Shown here in pieces: positions 9,434 to 17,914 of a DNA stretch of 64,000 nucleotides. The stretch is from Verrucomicrobiia bacterium. GTDB taxonomy: Bacteria > Verrucomicrobiota > Verrucomicrobiia > Palsa-1439. Each line of letters begins with the position of its first letter. The stretch's first letter is position 1. The stretch spans positions 186,001-250,000 of the forward strand of contig DATLVI010000004.1 of NCBI GenBank assembly GCA_035577545.1, in the 5' to 3' direction. The translations under genes were made by a program, and so were the position numbers. The notes under the pieces were generated by a model that ran no database searches, was not told the origin of the DNA, and worked only from the letters and a program-made list of their open reading frames with translations.

Positions 9434-11599
9434 ATGGAGATAAATACACTGTCATCAATCTTGTTGCCGTGGCTCCTGGTCGCCGTGGGGGCCGGAGTGG
9501 TGGGGGTCTTCCACAAGCAGTTGCGCATGACGGCGGCTGCCGTGGCCGAAGAAAAGCACACCGAGCAGTTGCTGGAGGAAAGCGAACTGCGATTCCGCAT
9601 CCTCACGCGCGCCACCAATGAAGCCGTGTGGGACTGGGACATCACGAGCGATTCCGTGTGGTGGAATCGCAACGTCCAGACACTGCTGGGATATGGTGAG
9701 GAGGAGATCGTCCCTACGAGCGCCTGGCGCATGCAAAACGTCCACCCCGACGATCGTAAGCGGGTGGAGGACGGTTTACGAGCGCGGGTGCGGGGCGAAA
9801 AAGAGGATTTCTGGTCCGGCGAATACCGGTTTCGCCGCGCCGATGGTTCGTACGCCGATATTTTTGACCGCGGCTACATCCTGCGCGATCACGACGGGCG
9901 GGCCATCCGGATGATCGGCTCGATGTTGGACATGACGAAGAGGAAGCGCGAAATGGAACTGGCACGGGCGCGCGACGCGGCGCTGGAATCGGCCCGGTTG
10001 AAGTCGCAGTTCCTTGCCAATATGAGCCACGAAATACGCACGCCGATGAACAGCATCATTGGCATGACCGACATCCTGCTCCATCTTGAGTTGACGTCCG
10101 AGCAGCGGGAATTTGTCGAGATCGTGCGCATGAGCGGCGAATCGCTGTTGACGATCATCAACGACATCCTGGATTTTTCCAAGATCGAGGCCGGCAAGCT
10201 CACGTTTGAAATGCTGGACTTCGAACCGCGCACGGCCGTCGAAGAAGTGATCGCGATGCTGGTTGAGCAGACACACGCCAAGAAGCTGGAGTTGCGTTCG
10301 GTCATCGCCCCGGAGGTGCCCGGCGCGGTGCGCGGCGACCCGGGCCGCTTGCGGCAGGTGTTAACCAACCTGACCAGCAACGCCATCAAATTCACACCGC
10401 AGGGCGAAATCAAGATTTCCGTTACCAAGGAATCGGAGAGCGACGCGCACGTGATTCTGCGATTTGAGGTTGCCGATACCGGCATTGGCGTTCCCGAAGA
10501 GGCCCGCGCGTGCCTGTTTCAACCTTTTTCGCAGGTGGACCCCTCCACCACGCGAAAATACGGCGGCACCGGTTTGGGTTTGGCCATCTGCAAGCAACTG
10601 GTCAATCTCATGGCGGGTCAGATCGGGTGCGAGAGCGTTCCCAACCGGGGCTCAACGTTTTGGTTCACGGCGCAGTTTGAAAAGCTGAATTCAACGGCGT
10701 TGCTACTCGAGAACCTGCCGGAAATCACTTCCACGACAGCCGAACTGCCGGCGCAACAGCTTCCCGAAAAAGCACGCAAGCGCCTGCGCATCCTCGTCGC
10801 CGAGGACAACGCGTTCAACCAGAAGGTCGTGCTGCGCCAGGTGCGGGAAATGGGTTTCGGCGCCGACGCGGTGGCCAACGGCATCGAAGCGTTGGAGGCC
10901 CTCAACCGGATTCACTATGACCTGGTCCTGATGGATTGCCAGATGCCGGAGATGGATGGTTACGCGTGCGCGGCTGAAATCCGGCGACAAGAAGACAATG
11001 CGGGACATATCCCCATCATCGCCATGACGGCCCACGTGATGAAGGAGGACCGGGACAAGTGCCTGGCGGCTGGCATGGACGATTTTCTGAGCAAACCCGT
11101 GCGTGTGGTTCATTTGGAATGCGTCCTGACACAGTGGCTCACCGGGTCAACCACAGCGACCGCGAGCGAGATGCCGAACGTTGCCTCCCGTTCCCGCGAA
11201 GATCCGCGGGAAGGAGATGGCCCGCACCGCAGCCAGGTCGACCCGCCGTCCGTCGATTTGGAAACATTCATGGAGATCGCGGGAAACGACGAGCAACGTC
11301 TGCGGGAGCTGGCGGACCGTTATCTCCGGCAGACAACCGAGCAACTCGCCAGATTGCGCGAAGCCATTGCCACCGGCACCGCGCCTGATATCAAACGCAT
11401 TGCCCACAGCGCAGCCGGTTCCAGCGCGATGTGCGGCATGAAGCCACTGGTGGGGCTGCTGCGCGAGTTGGAACGAATGGGCCAAGCAGGCCAACTGGCC
11501 GATACCCCGCGCGTATATGGCCAGGTTACAGAGGAATTTTCGCGGATCGAACACTTCCTCCGCGAACACAGCGAAACTGAAGTAAACCTCAAGGCATAA
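9434..11599 (+). CDS. Hybrid histidine kinase (PAS-HisKA-HATPase-REC-Hpt), membrane-anchored
   Basis: The 721-residue protein carries every phosphorelay domain in one chain. One membrane segment (about 8-26), a PAS/PAC domain (about 50-170; '[13 protein letters not shown]'), HisKA with His199 in '[16 protein letters not shown]', HATPase ('[10 protein letters not shown]', 'DTGIGVP', '[12 protein letters not shown]'), a receiver with Asp501 in '[13 protein letters not shown]', and a C-terminal Hpt domain with His658 in '[15 protein letters not shown]'. This is the BarA/ArcB-type order (His-Asp-His). The Hpt could phosphorylate the stand-alone receivers beside it. The single N-terminal membrane segment has almost no extracytoplasmic part, so its signal is probably read by the cytoplasmic PAS domain. 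Confidence 0.93.
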   Translation: MEINTLSSILLPWLLVAVGAGVVGVFHKQLRMTAAAVAEEKHTEQLLEESELRFRILTRATNEAVWDWDITSDSVWWNRNVQTLLGYGEEEIVPTSAWRMQNVHPDDRKRVEDGLRARVRGEKEDFWSGEYRFRRADGSYADIFDRGYILRDHDGRAIRMIGSMLDMTKRKREMELARARDAALESARLKSQFLANMSHEIRTPMNSIIGMTDILLHLELTSEQREFVEIVRMSGESLLTIINDILDFSKIEAGKLTFEMLDFEPRTAVEEVIAMLVEQTHAKKLELRSVIAPEVPGAVRGDPGRLRQVLTNLTSNAIKFTPQGEIKISVTKESESDAHVILRFEVADTGIGVPEEARACLFQPFSQVDPSTTRKYGGTGLGLAICKQLVNLMAGQIGCESVPNRGSTFWFTAQFEKLNSTALLLENLPEITSTTAELPAQQLPEKARKRLRILVAEDNAFNQKVVLRQVREMGFGADAVANGIEALEALNRIHYDLVLMDCQMPEMDGYACAAEIRRQEDNAGHIPIIAMTAHVMKEDRDKCLAAGMDDFLSKPVRVVHLECVLTQWLTGSTTATASEMPNVASRSREDPREGDGPHRSQVDPPSVDLETFMEIAGNDEQRLRELADRYLRQTTEQLARLREAIATGTAPDIKRIAHSAAGSSAMCGMKPLVGLLRELERMGQAGQLADTPRVYGQVTEEFSRIEHFLREHSETEVNLKA

Positions 11600-11615
11600 G
11601 GGAGAGGTGCATGTT

Positions 11616-12857
11616 ATGAAGAGTATTCTGATCGTTGAAGACGATCCGCTCGTGGCGGATGTATATTCCCGGAAACTTCGCGACGAAGGTTTTCGGGTCG
11701 ATGTTGCCATCGACGGCAAAGCCGGGTTGGAGGTGTTCGATGACCAGAAGGTCGATTTGGTATTACTCGATCTTCTGCTTCCAGAGATTGACGGTGTGGA
11801 GGTGCTAAAACGGATACGCACGAAATGCAGCCCGCGCACGCTTCCCGTGCTCGTGTTCACCAATGCTTATCTTGGGGGCGCGGTGCAGCAGGCATGGGAG
11901 GCGGGCGCCAACCAGGTCATCCCCAAGGTGGGCGTCACACCCAACCTGGTCGTCCAATTGGTGAGGAACGCGCTGGAAGACTCCCCGCCACCGGCGGTGC
12001 CCCTGGCGAAGGCCAGGACCAAGGTTGCGTTCGACGCCGAGGTGCGAAAGAGGTTCCTCGATTCGTCCCCAAAGACGTTCGCGGCGCTATGGCGACCGCT
12101 GAAACGACTCGCTTGTCAGGGTTATCACCCGGACAACCAAGCCTGCTTTCACGAGTTGTTCAGAGTTGTCCGGCCGCTTACGGCTTTGGCGGCCGTTGCC
12201 GGGTTGGACGGGATCGCGCAGATGTCCGCGGCCTTGGAAGCGTTGCTCAAGGAACTCTGTGATGCGCCGGAGCGACTGAGCCCGTCGGTTGTGCTGACGA
12301 TTGCGCAGGCCATCGACACCTTGAAGTTCCTGTTTGCCTATCCCGACGGCGGCTGGGCGAAGAATCCTTCCGCAGCCCGCATTCTGGTTGTGGACGATGA
12401 TGAGTTCGCGCGCCTGGCCATCAGCCACGCCCTGGCGCTGGTCAATCTGAAGGCCATTTGCGCGGATAGCCCGGTTAGCGCCCTGAAGCGGCGGACGGGG
12501 AAGCGGTTCGACCTGATCATTCTGGATATCGAGATGCCTGACGCGAGCGGATTCGACCTGTGTTCCCGCTTTCGCGCGATGCCGGCGTACCGTGATACGC
12601 CGATCATCTTCCTGAGCATGCGCAAGGACCTCAAGGACCGCACGGAATCCGCGTTGTGCGGAGGCAACGACTATATCACCAAACCGTTCCTTTACATCGA
12701 GCTGGCCACCAAGGCGCTCAGCTTCGTGATTAGCGGGCCGCTGAAGTCCGCTCACGGACCGAAAGGACCGAATGGCAAAGGTGGTGGCGAGCCAGCCTTC
12801 TCACGACGCGATCTCAATTCCCTGAAGCAAGCGATCCTCGGCAGCTACGACGGTTGA
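11616..12857 (+). CDS. Two-receiver response regulator with a degenerate Hpt-like centre (REC-x-REC)
   Basis: A 413-residue protein with receiver 1 (about 1-120; 'IVEDDPLV', Asp in 'LVLLDLLLPEIDG'), a helical centre (about 140-250) and receiver 2 (about 262-380; 'VVDDDEFA', Asp in 'LIILDIEMPDASG', Lys in 'YITKPFLY'). The centre ('LFRVVRPLTALAAVAGLDGI' then 'SAALEALLKEL') has the layout of CheA/Hpt helices, but Arg stands where the phospho-accepting His is expected. I chose the ATG at 11616, 8 bp after GGGAGAGG, over a GTG at 11607. It is the last gene of the operon. With no DNA-binding or enzyme domain it is either a relay node or a protein-interaction output. Confidence 0.88.
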   Translation: MKSILIVEDDPLVADVYSRKLRDEGFRVDVAIDGKAGLEVFDDQKVDLVLLDLLLPEIDGVEVLKRIRTKCSPRTLPVLVFTNAYLGGAVQQAWEAGANQVIPKVGVTPNLVVQLVRNALEDSPPPAVPLAKARTKVAFDAEVRKRFLDSSPKTFAALWRPLKRLACQGYHPDNQACFHELFRVVRPLTALAAVAGLDGIAQMSAALEALLKELCDAPERLSPSVVLTIAQAIDTLKFLFAYPDGGWAKNPSAARILVVDDDEFARLAISHALALVNLKAICADSPVSALKRRTGKRFDLIILDIEMPDASGFDLCSRFRAMPAYRDTPIIFLSMRKDLKDRTESALCGGNDYITKPFLYIELATKALSFVISGPLKSAHGPKGPNGKGGGEPAFSRRDLNSLKQAILGSYDG

Positions 12858-12878
12858 TCAGACAACGGACCGATCCGA

Positions 12879-13946
12879 TCACGGCCCATGCCGCGCGGCG
12901 GCGTCGGCCGCTTGAGCCAGTTGGCGTAGCGCGGCAAAGAACGCGGGGCTCTGGCCGGTGAACAAGCCGGAGTTGGTCAGCGCCGTGGCTGCCGCCACCG
13001 CACCGGAATGCGCCGCCGTGCCGGGACGAATGACCGAACACTCCGGCAAGTCCGCGCTGATGAACTTGCACGGCTCCGGCATGATCAGGTTGTTCTGCCG
13101 CAGTTCGTCACCGTTGAACGTCTCCATGTCCGGGAAGACAAGACCGTCCACGCTCACGGGAGGGGCATTACCGGCTTTGTCGTGCCAGACGGTGAAGTGC
13201 GCGACCTCGACGCCGCCGATGCCGGCAATGATGCGGACCGTGTCGAGCGCGGTCGCCTTTGTCAGCATCGTGGTGTAGAGGCTGGAGCCGCCTTGCTCGA
13301 TGGACGGGAAGTGAAACGCCGCGGTGTTGGCGATGGCCTGGATCTCGTCGGCGGTGTAATCATCGCGCAACGGGATCGCGGTGCGGTCCACAATGTCGAT
13401 GAATTGGGGAAATGTGTCGCCAAAATCCGGATTGCCCGTGCTGCGGTAACGAATCCAGAAGCTCGTATCCACCGTTAGCATCGTCAGATTCGTCAACCGT
13501 CCGATCTGCGCTGCGCCCGTTGCCGGGCTGCTGGGCAACGTACGAAACACGTCGAGGTTGACCGGCTCGGCGCCTTGGGACACGAGGTACGCGTTGAGAA
13601 ACTCGGCGTGGGTATTTTCGTCGTCGGTATTGTCGGCGACGTATACCGCCATGTCTTCGTCGAGGTTCGCCAACGCGGCGCCATAGGGTGCGTTGCCGGC
13701 GACGAGTTCGTTGTACTGCTGCCAGAAGTCCGTTTCGATCAATTCCGCCGCGGCCAGAAACCGCAAAATGTCAGCGTCGCCGCGGTCGATTTTCTTGTGT
13801 GAGGTTCCCGCGTCTGCCAGTGCGGTTTGGTCGAAGCGCATGCCGGTGGCAACGGCCGCGCCAGTCACGCCGAGCGCCCTGAGAAACCGGCGGCGCCCCA
13901 TCATGCCCGCGCGCAAAACTGTTCCATCCATCAGATTGGCTTTCAT
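12879..13946 (-). CDS. Tat-exported ferritin-like domain protein
   Basis: The 355-residue protein has a twin-arginine signal ('GRRRFLRALGVTGAAVATG', with a second likely start at the ATG of MMGRRR) and then a ferritin_2-type domain: 'RFLAAAELIETDFWQQYNEL', 'DENTHAEFLNAYLVSQG' and, later, 'GGVEVAHFTVWH'. These spaced E, E-x-x-H and E-x-x-x-x-x-H groups fit a di-iron four-helix bundle. Members of this family (dessication-associated PCC13-62-like proteins) are exported folded and mostly uncharacterised. The gene converges with the phosphorelay operon, with only 21 bp between the stops and no visible terminator. A role in stress or metal handling is family-level guesswork. Confidence 0.8.
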   Translation of the reverse strand: MKANLMDGTVLRAGMMGRRRFLRALGVTGAAVATGMRFDQTALADAGTSHKKIDRGDADILRFLAAAELIETDFWQQYNELVAGNAPYGAALANLDEDMAVYVADNTDDENTHAEFLNAYLVSQGAEPVNLDVFRTLPSSPATGAAQIGRLTNLTMLTVDTSFWIRYRSTGNPDFGDTFPQFIDIVDRTAIPLRDDYTADEIQAIANTAAFHFPSIEQGGSSLYTTMLTKATALDTVRIIAGIGGVEVAHFTVWHDKAGNAPPVSVDGLVFPDMETFNGDELRQNNLIMPEPCKFISADLPECSVIRPGTAAHSGAVAAATALTNSGLFTGQSPAFFAALRQLAQAADAAARHGP

Positions 13947-14050
13947 CCGAGTGTCTCCCTTCAGTTTGCTGGTTTATGTCTCAGTCCTAAAAAGTACGAG
14001 CCGCAAGCGACGCGTTTGTTCCGCCTCAAATTGAACAATTTCCAGCCATC

Positions 14051-14240
14051 TATCGTTAATCGATATTTTTCTCGACACGGGGCACAAGATGGGTATAATC
14101 GGCTTGAAAGAACAGATGAACATTGAACTTTTTAACTTCCAACCCCGGAACGAATGCGGGGTATCCGCCTTTGCGGGGCCGCTGCGGTACGACTCGGGGC
14201 CAGGCGCGGCTCGACACATGTGTTTCTGCGAAACGAACCC
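14051..14240 (+). repeat. Copy A of a dispersed intergenic element (IR, promoter-like box, GC-rich middle, AAACGAACCC tail)
   Basis: In the gene-free stretch 13947-14426 the sequence begins with TATCG-TTAAT-CGATA (14051-14065), has TATAAT at 14094-14099, ATGAACATT at 14116-14124, a GC-rich middle and ends with GTTTCTGCGAAACGAACCC (14222-14240). The same parts in the same order recur at 60339-60502 (+) and 31776-31974 (-); the last 19-mer is identical in the copy at 31776. Short translations across it (such as FCETNP or FLRNEP) are probably by-products of the repeat and not proteins. No gene is seen in the rest of this interval. Confidence 0.75.
14072..14099 (+). promoter_or_regulatory. Promoter-like pair inside element copy A
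   Basis: TCGACA (14072-14077) and a consensus TATAAT (14094-14099) are 16 bp apart. The other two element copies have TATAGT at the equivalent place. Transcription from here would read the element itself and, 330 bp later, the DUF6249-like operon, so it may serve either. Confidence 0.45.
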
Positions 14241-14327
14241 GAATTGGATCCACGAAATGACGAATGGAAGCGGCGGAGTGGCAGTGAATTGTGTAAATCT
14301 TGCCGAAATTTCAATTCGGGTTCGTTT
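14231..14327. repeat. 16-bp perfect inverted repeat at the end of element copy A
   Basis: AAACGAACCCGAATTG (14231-14246) and its exact reverse complement (14312-14327) enclose 65 bp. The left arm is the tail of the dispersed element. The right arm brings a second, inverted AAACGAACCC. A transcript could fold this into one long hairpin. Confidence 0.8.
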
Positions 14328-14426
14328 TCCGAGAGTTCGCCGTTTTCGATGGGAAAGAGATGCGAAGAATTCTGAATCCAAACGCTCGAGTCAGTGCGTC
14401 CCACTAGCAAACGAGGCGATATAACT

Positions 14427-15092
14427 ATGAAAAACATATGGAAAAAGATGGTTGTGGTAATTGCGCTGGTGGGCGCTTCATCACTGTTGAGCGCGAGGGG
14501 CGCGGTGTCCGTCTATGCGGAAGGGACAGCGACGGCGGAGGCGTCTGCCGGGACAAATGCGCCGTCCACGACAACCCGCGGAACGTCAGCCGATGCGGAT
14601 CATCCGCCGGTGCGGATTGACGAGACGGGCGTTCATGTTGGCGGGCCGAACCCGGTGGATATCAATGCGCCGGATTTTGTGCGTCGACATGGAGAGTGGG
14701 GAATCCTTGCTGCTCATATGACGGGCATGCTCGCCATCGTTTGCACTTTTGGGATGCCTGTGGCGATTATTGCCCTTGCCGGTTATTTCGCTCATCGACG
14801 CAACAGGATGGCGCATGAAACCATGCGGGCCATGATTGAAAAGGGCGTACCCATTACTCCGGAATTGGTCGCCGAGATTAGAAATAAGCGCCCCAGTGAC
14901 ACGACCGGCGGCTCGACACGCGGCCGTCTTCTGCCCGGTTTGGTTTTGGCGGGCATTGGAACGGCTTTGCTGATCTCGGGCTCGGGAGGGGACAAGAAGG
15001 GAGGATGGATTGTGCTATTCATCGGCGCGGCATTCTTGATTACATGGTTTGTGGAACATAAATCCCAGAACAAGAGCCAACCACCTCGATAG
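14427..15092 (+). CDS. DUF6249-like membrane protein
   Basis: A 221-residue protein with an N-terminal signal or membrane segment ('MVVVIALVGASSLLSARGAV'), a low-complexity Ala/Thr-rich linker (about 30-60), a membrane segment ('MLAIVCTFGMPVAIIALAGYF', about 105-125) followed by basic 'HRRNRMAHETMRAMIEKGVP', and two more membrane segments near the C-terminus. The block of membrane helix, RRxRxxHETxRxMIEKGxPIxPEL and terminal helices matches the DUF6249 family, which usually sits beside ECF sigma genes as here. The ATG at 14427 has GAGG 10 bp upstream and is preferred to a GTG at 14394. A role as membrane partner of the sigma factor is inferred from context. Confidence 0.7.
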   Translation: MKNIWKKMVVVIALVGASSLLSARGAVSVYAEGTATAEASAGTNAPSTTTRGTSADADHPPVRIDETGVHVGGPNPVDINAPDFVRRHGEWGILAAHMTGMLAIVCTFGMPVAIIALAGYFAHRRNRMAHETMRAMIEKGVPITPELVAEIRNKRPSDTTGGSTRGRLLPGLVLAGIGTALLISGSGGDKKGGWIVLFIGAAFLITWFVEHKSQNKSQPPR

Positions 15093-15095
15093 AGC

Positions 15096-15647
15096 GTGTC
15101 CTTAACCGACACCGATCTTATCGCGCGTGCCCTGTCGTGCGACGACCAGCACGCCTTCGGCGAGCTGGTTCGTCGCTATCAGTCGCCAGTGCGCGCTTTT
15201 TTGGGGCGGTTATCGCGGGGCGACGCGCATCTGGCGGACGACCTGGCACAGGAGACGTTTGTGAAGGCGTGGCGGAAACTGGGAACGTATCGCGGCAGCG
15301 CGCGATTCTCGACGTGGCTCTTTGGGATTGCGTACAACGAATTCCGCACCGTGGCGCGCCAAAGGAAAGAGCTGGCATTGGAAGACGTCGAGGAGCCGGT
15401 GGTGGAGACGGCGACGTGGGCCGGGGATTCGCGCAGCGATTTACGCCTCGACTTGACGGAGGCATTCAAAGGCTTATCTTCACACGAGCGGGCGGCGGTG
15501 GTGTTGTGCTGCCAGAATGGATTGACGCATGAGGAGACGGCACAGGTTTTGGATTGTCCGCTCGGCACGGTGAAGACGAATGTGCTGCGCGGGAAGGAAA
15601 AGTTGAAACGACGATTGCTCGGGTATCAGAATTATGAGTCAGCCTGA
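15096..15647 (+). CDS. ECF-family RNA polymerase sigma factor
   Basis: The 183-residue protein has sigma region 2 ('HAFGELVRRYQSPVRAFLGR', 'HLADDLAQETFVKAWRKLGT', 'FSTWLFGIAYNEFR') and region 4 ('LSSHERAAVVLCCQNGLTHE', 'VLDCPLGTVKTNVLRGKEKL'). It begins with GTG, three bases after the DUF6249-like stop, and its last 14 bp overlap the next gene, so the three genes form one operon. Such ECF factors are held by a membrane partner until a signal arrives. The partner here is probably one or both of the flanking membrane proteins, since no zinc-finger anti-sigma protein is adjacent. Confidence 0.92.
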   Translation: MSLTDTDLIARALSCDDQHAFGELVRRYQSPVRAFLGRLSRGDAHLADDLAQETFVKAWRKLGTYRGSARFSTWLFGIAYNEFRTVARQRKELALEDVEEPVVETATWAGDSRSDLRLDLTEAFKGLSSHERAAVVLCCQNGLTHEETAQVLDCPLGTVKTNVLRGKEKLKRRLLGYQNYESA

Positions 15648-15960
15648 AGAGAACGATCCGATTGATGTGTTGTTGCGCGAGCAAAGCCCGCACCTAGACG
15701 ATAATGGTTTTACGGGGCGCGTCCTTGCGGCGTTGCCGCGACGTCGTCGCGTATGGCTCCGCCCCACTGTTTTGCTCGGAATCACGGCCATCGGTGCAGC
15801 GCTGGCGCTCCGCTGGCTGCCGTGGGAGAACCTGTCTCCGCTGGACTTGTCCGTTCTGCTGTCGCTCAATTCCCAGGCGCTGTTGCCCTGGTTCCTCGTG
15901 CTCTGCATCGCAACTTCTTTGGCCTGGGCCGTCACGGCCGCGATGCAAGAGGAAGATTGA
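15634..15960 (+). CDS. Small membrane protein, probable anti-sigma partner (DUF5056-like)
   Basis: A 108-residue protein with a short cytoplasmic N-terminus ('DPIDVLLREQSPHLDDNGFT', 'RVLAALPRRRR') and two membrane segments (about 43-60 and 77-103). The acidic N-terminus with 'DNGFTxRVLAALPxRRR' resembles small membrane proteins encoded after ECF sigma genes (DUF5056-type). The start overlaps the sigma gene by 14 bp, which suggests coupled translation and stoichiometric production. An anti-sigma role is inferred from this arrangement; there is no HC2 zinc-finger motif. After it, AGCGGG-ATGA-CCCGCT (15968-15983) could be a weak terminator but no T-run follows. Confidence 0.65.
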   Translation: MSQPEENDPIDVLLREQSPHLDDNGFTGRVLAALPRRRRVWLRPTVLLGITAIGAALALRWLPWENLSPLDLSVLLSLNSQALLPWFLVLCIATSLAWAVTAAMQEED

Positions 15961-16138
15961 TTTCCCGAGCGGGATGACCCGCTGGCACTTTGGCGCATTG
16001 AGTCACCAGCGGGGGTCTGACCGCAAGCGTGAATTTGATTGACGGTGCGGGCTGTTTATGGCACAAAAAGGCCAGTTGGGCAGGGTTGGGTCCAGGGATT
16101 TGAACGGCAACCAAGAATATTTCGTGCAAGGAGAACAC

Positions 16139-16414
16139 ATGAACAAAGCGCAGTTGGTTGATGTTGTGCAAAAAGAGTTGGGGAAAGAATTTAGCAAGGC
16201 CGCGGCCGAACGGTCGTTGGACGCAGTGTTGCGTTCGATCCGCCGAGGTGTGCAGACTGGCGGACAGGTGCAGATCGTCGGTTTCGGCACGTTCCGCGTG
16301 AGCAAGCGCGCTGCGCGCATGGGCCGCAACCCGAAGACCGGCGAGGCGATTCAGATCAAGGCTTCCAAGACCGTGCGTTTCAGCGCAGGTCAGGGTCTCA
16401 AAGAGAGCCTGTAA
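16139..16414 (+). CDS. HU/IHF-family DNA-binding protein
   Basis: A 91-residue histone-like protein: 'MNKAQLVDVVQKELGKEFSK' helix pair, 'VQIVGFGTFRVSKRAARMGR' with the beta-arm 'GRNPKTGEAIQIKASKTVRF' that inserts into the DNA minor groove. Length and motifs are those of HU. The ATG at 16139 follows AAGGAG at the right distance; the frame is open further upstream (from 16058) but those codons have no ribosome site. It is monocistronic, closed by a strong terminator. HU proteins bend and compact DNA and act in nucleoid structure, replication and recombination. Confidence 0.95.
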   Translation: MNKAQLVDVVQKELGKEFSKAAAERSLDAVLRSIRRGVQTGGQVQIVGFGTFRVSKRAARMGRNPKTGEAIQIKASKTVRFSAGQGLKESL

Positions 16415-16440
16415 GCCAACCCTAGCAGTTCAAGATTCAG

Positions 16441-16472
16441 AGAGCCCCGCTCCATGCGGGGCTCTTTTTTTT
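16441..16472 (+). terminator. Intrinsic terminator after the HU gene
   Basis: AGAGCCCCGC and GCGGGGCTCT form a perfect 10-bp stem with a 5-nt loop (TCCAT), followed directly by a run of seven T. It closes the HU transcript 26 bp after the stop. On the other strand the end of the MBL-fold gene lies just beyond it, so it may act on both. Confidence 0.9.
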
Positions 16473-16482
16473 ACGGGAAAGG

Positions 16483-17880
16483 TCAAAGTTCCACGGACTC
16501 GGCGAACTCCGGCGCGCGCACATTGGCCTGCGGATGCAGACCCCGAAGTGTTTCGGCAAATGCCAGAGCGGGTTCTTCTTCGCCGTGAATCACGAAGATG
16601 CCGCGCAAGGGCCCGGTGATTTTCTCAGCCCAGGCGCGCAGTTCATTCTTGTCGGCGTGCCCGGAAAATGCGTCGATGGTCTCCACGGTCGCGCGCACCT
16701 TGTACGGGTCACCGAAAATATTCACTTCCTTGTGGCCCGAGGCGAGTTGTGCGCCGAGGGTGTGTGGGGCGCACCAGCCAACGATCAGGATCGTGTTACG
16801 CTCGTCCTCAATGTTGTTCTGGATGTGATGGCGGACGCGTCCGGCCTCGGCCATGCCGGAGGCGCTGATGATGATACAGGGCTTTTTGAAATCGTTGATC
16901 CCCTTTGATTCCTCGACACTCTGGACATAGGTGATGTTCGAGGCATTGAACGGATTCTGGCTATTCATCATGAGGTCGTGGAAGCTTTTGTTGAAGCCTT
17001 CCGGATGGCGCTTGAACACTTCCGTCGCCTGCAGAGACAGCGGGCTGTCCACATAAATCGGCAACGAGGGAATACAGCGGCTCTTCGTGAGCTGGTAGAC
17101 GGTATAGAGCAACTGCTGCGTGCGCCCGACAGCAAACGCCGGGATGATGATCTTGCCACTCTTTTCGAGTGCCCGATTGATGATGGCGCAGACGCGGTCA
17201 TTAACGTCGGCAACCGGCTCATGGACGCGATTGCCGTATGTGCTTTCGGTCAGCAGATAATCGGCGTTTTGCGGATGATCGGGGTCGTTCAGGATGTCGT
17301 TGTTGCCACGCCCCAGGTCGCCACTGAATGCGAGTCGGACTTTGCGTCCGCCTTCCTCGATATCGATGATGATCATCGCCGAACCCAGCATGTGCCCGGC
17401 ATCCAGCCAGGTGGCCGTCACGCCATCCGAGACGGTGGTCGGCTGACTATAGGAAGCAACCGATTGGAACTGTCCAAGGACCGCCTGTGTGTCGGTCTGT
17501 GTGTACAGAGGCTCCACCGGCGGGAGACCTTTCTTCGCGTTCTTCTTCGTGAGAAACGCCGCGTCTTGTTCCTGGATGTGGGCGCTGTCCATCAACATCA
17601 CGCGGCAGAGGTCGGCCGTCGCCTCGGTGCAGAAAATCCTGCCGCGAAAACCGCTCCGACCCAGCACGGGAATGACCCCGGTGTGGTCGATATGCGCGTG
17701 GCTTAGAAGCATCACGTCAATCTTCGAACTGTCGAATGGCAGATGCGTATTGCGTTCGAGCCACTCCGCGCGATGGCCCTGGTACATGCCGCATTCAATC
17801 AGGATGCTCCTGCCGTTGGCCTGCAGGACGTATTTCGAGCCCGTGACAGTGCGTGTCGCACCAAAGAATGTCAGTTTCAT
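16483..17880 (-). CDS. MBL-fold/beta-CASP ribonuclease-like hydrolase
   Basis: The 465-residue protein begins 'MKLTFFGATRTVTGSKYVLQ' and has the metal-binding motif 'SHAHIDHTG', later 'DAGHMLGSA' and 'FSGDLGR', then the beta-CASP part with 'TESTYGNR', 'IPAFAVGRTQQLLY', 'ASGMAEAGRVRHH' and the C-terminal RMMBL block 'AFSGHADKNEL'. This is the CPSF73/RNase J-like group of RNA processing nucleases, the YsgF/TTHA0252 type. The start at 17880 matches the family; a longer frame to 17970 only adds residues with no counterpart. It likely acts in RNA turnover in the cytoplasm. It converges with the HU gene. Confidence 0.92.
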   Translation of the reverse strand: MKLTFFGATRTVTGSKYVLQANGRSILIECGMYQGHRAEWLERNTHLPFDSSKIDVMLLSHAHIDHTGVIPVLGRSGFRGRIFCTEATADLCRVMLMDSAHIQEQDAAFLTKKNAKKGLPPVEPLYTQTDTQAVLGQFQSVASYSQPTTVSDGVTATWLDAGHMLGSAMIIIDIEEGGRKVRLAFSGDLGRGNNDILNDPDHPQNADYLLTESTYGNRVHEPVADVNDRVCAIINRALEKSGKIIIPAFAVGRTQQLLYTVYQLTKSRCIPSLPIYVDSPLSLQATEVFKRHPEGFNKSFHDLMMNSQNPFNASNITYVQSVEESKGINDFKKPCIIISASGMAEAGRVRHHIQNNIEDERNTILIVGWCAPHTLGAQLASGHKEVNIFGDPYKVRATVETIDAFSGHADKNELRAWAEKITGPLRGIFVIHGEEEPALAFAETLRGLHPQANVRAPEFAESVEL

Positions 17881-17914
17881 AATGGTTTCAGCGTAGCGTA
17901 ACGGCCCGGACAAT

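Noticed and set aside
14089-14424. Overlapping short frames over element copy A
   Set aside because: They lack ribosome sites, overlap on both strands and are explained by the dispersed element.
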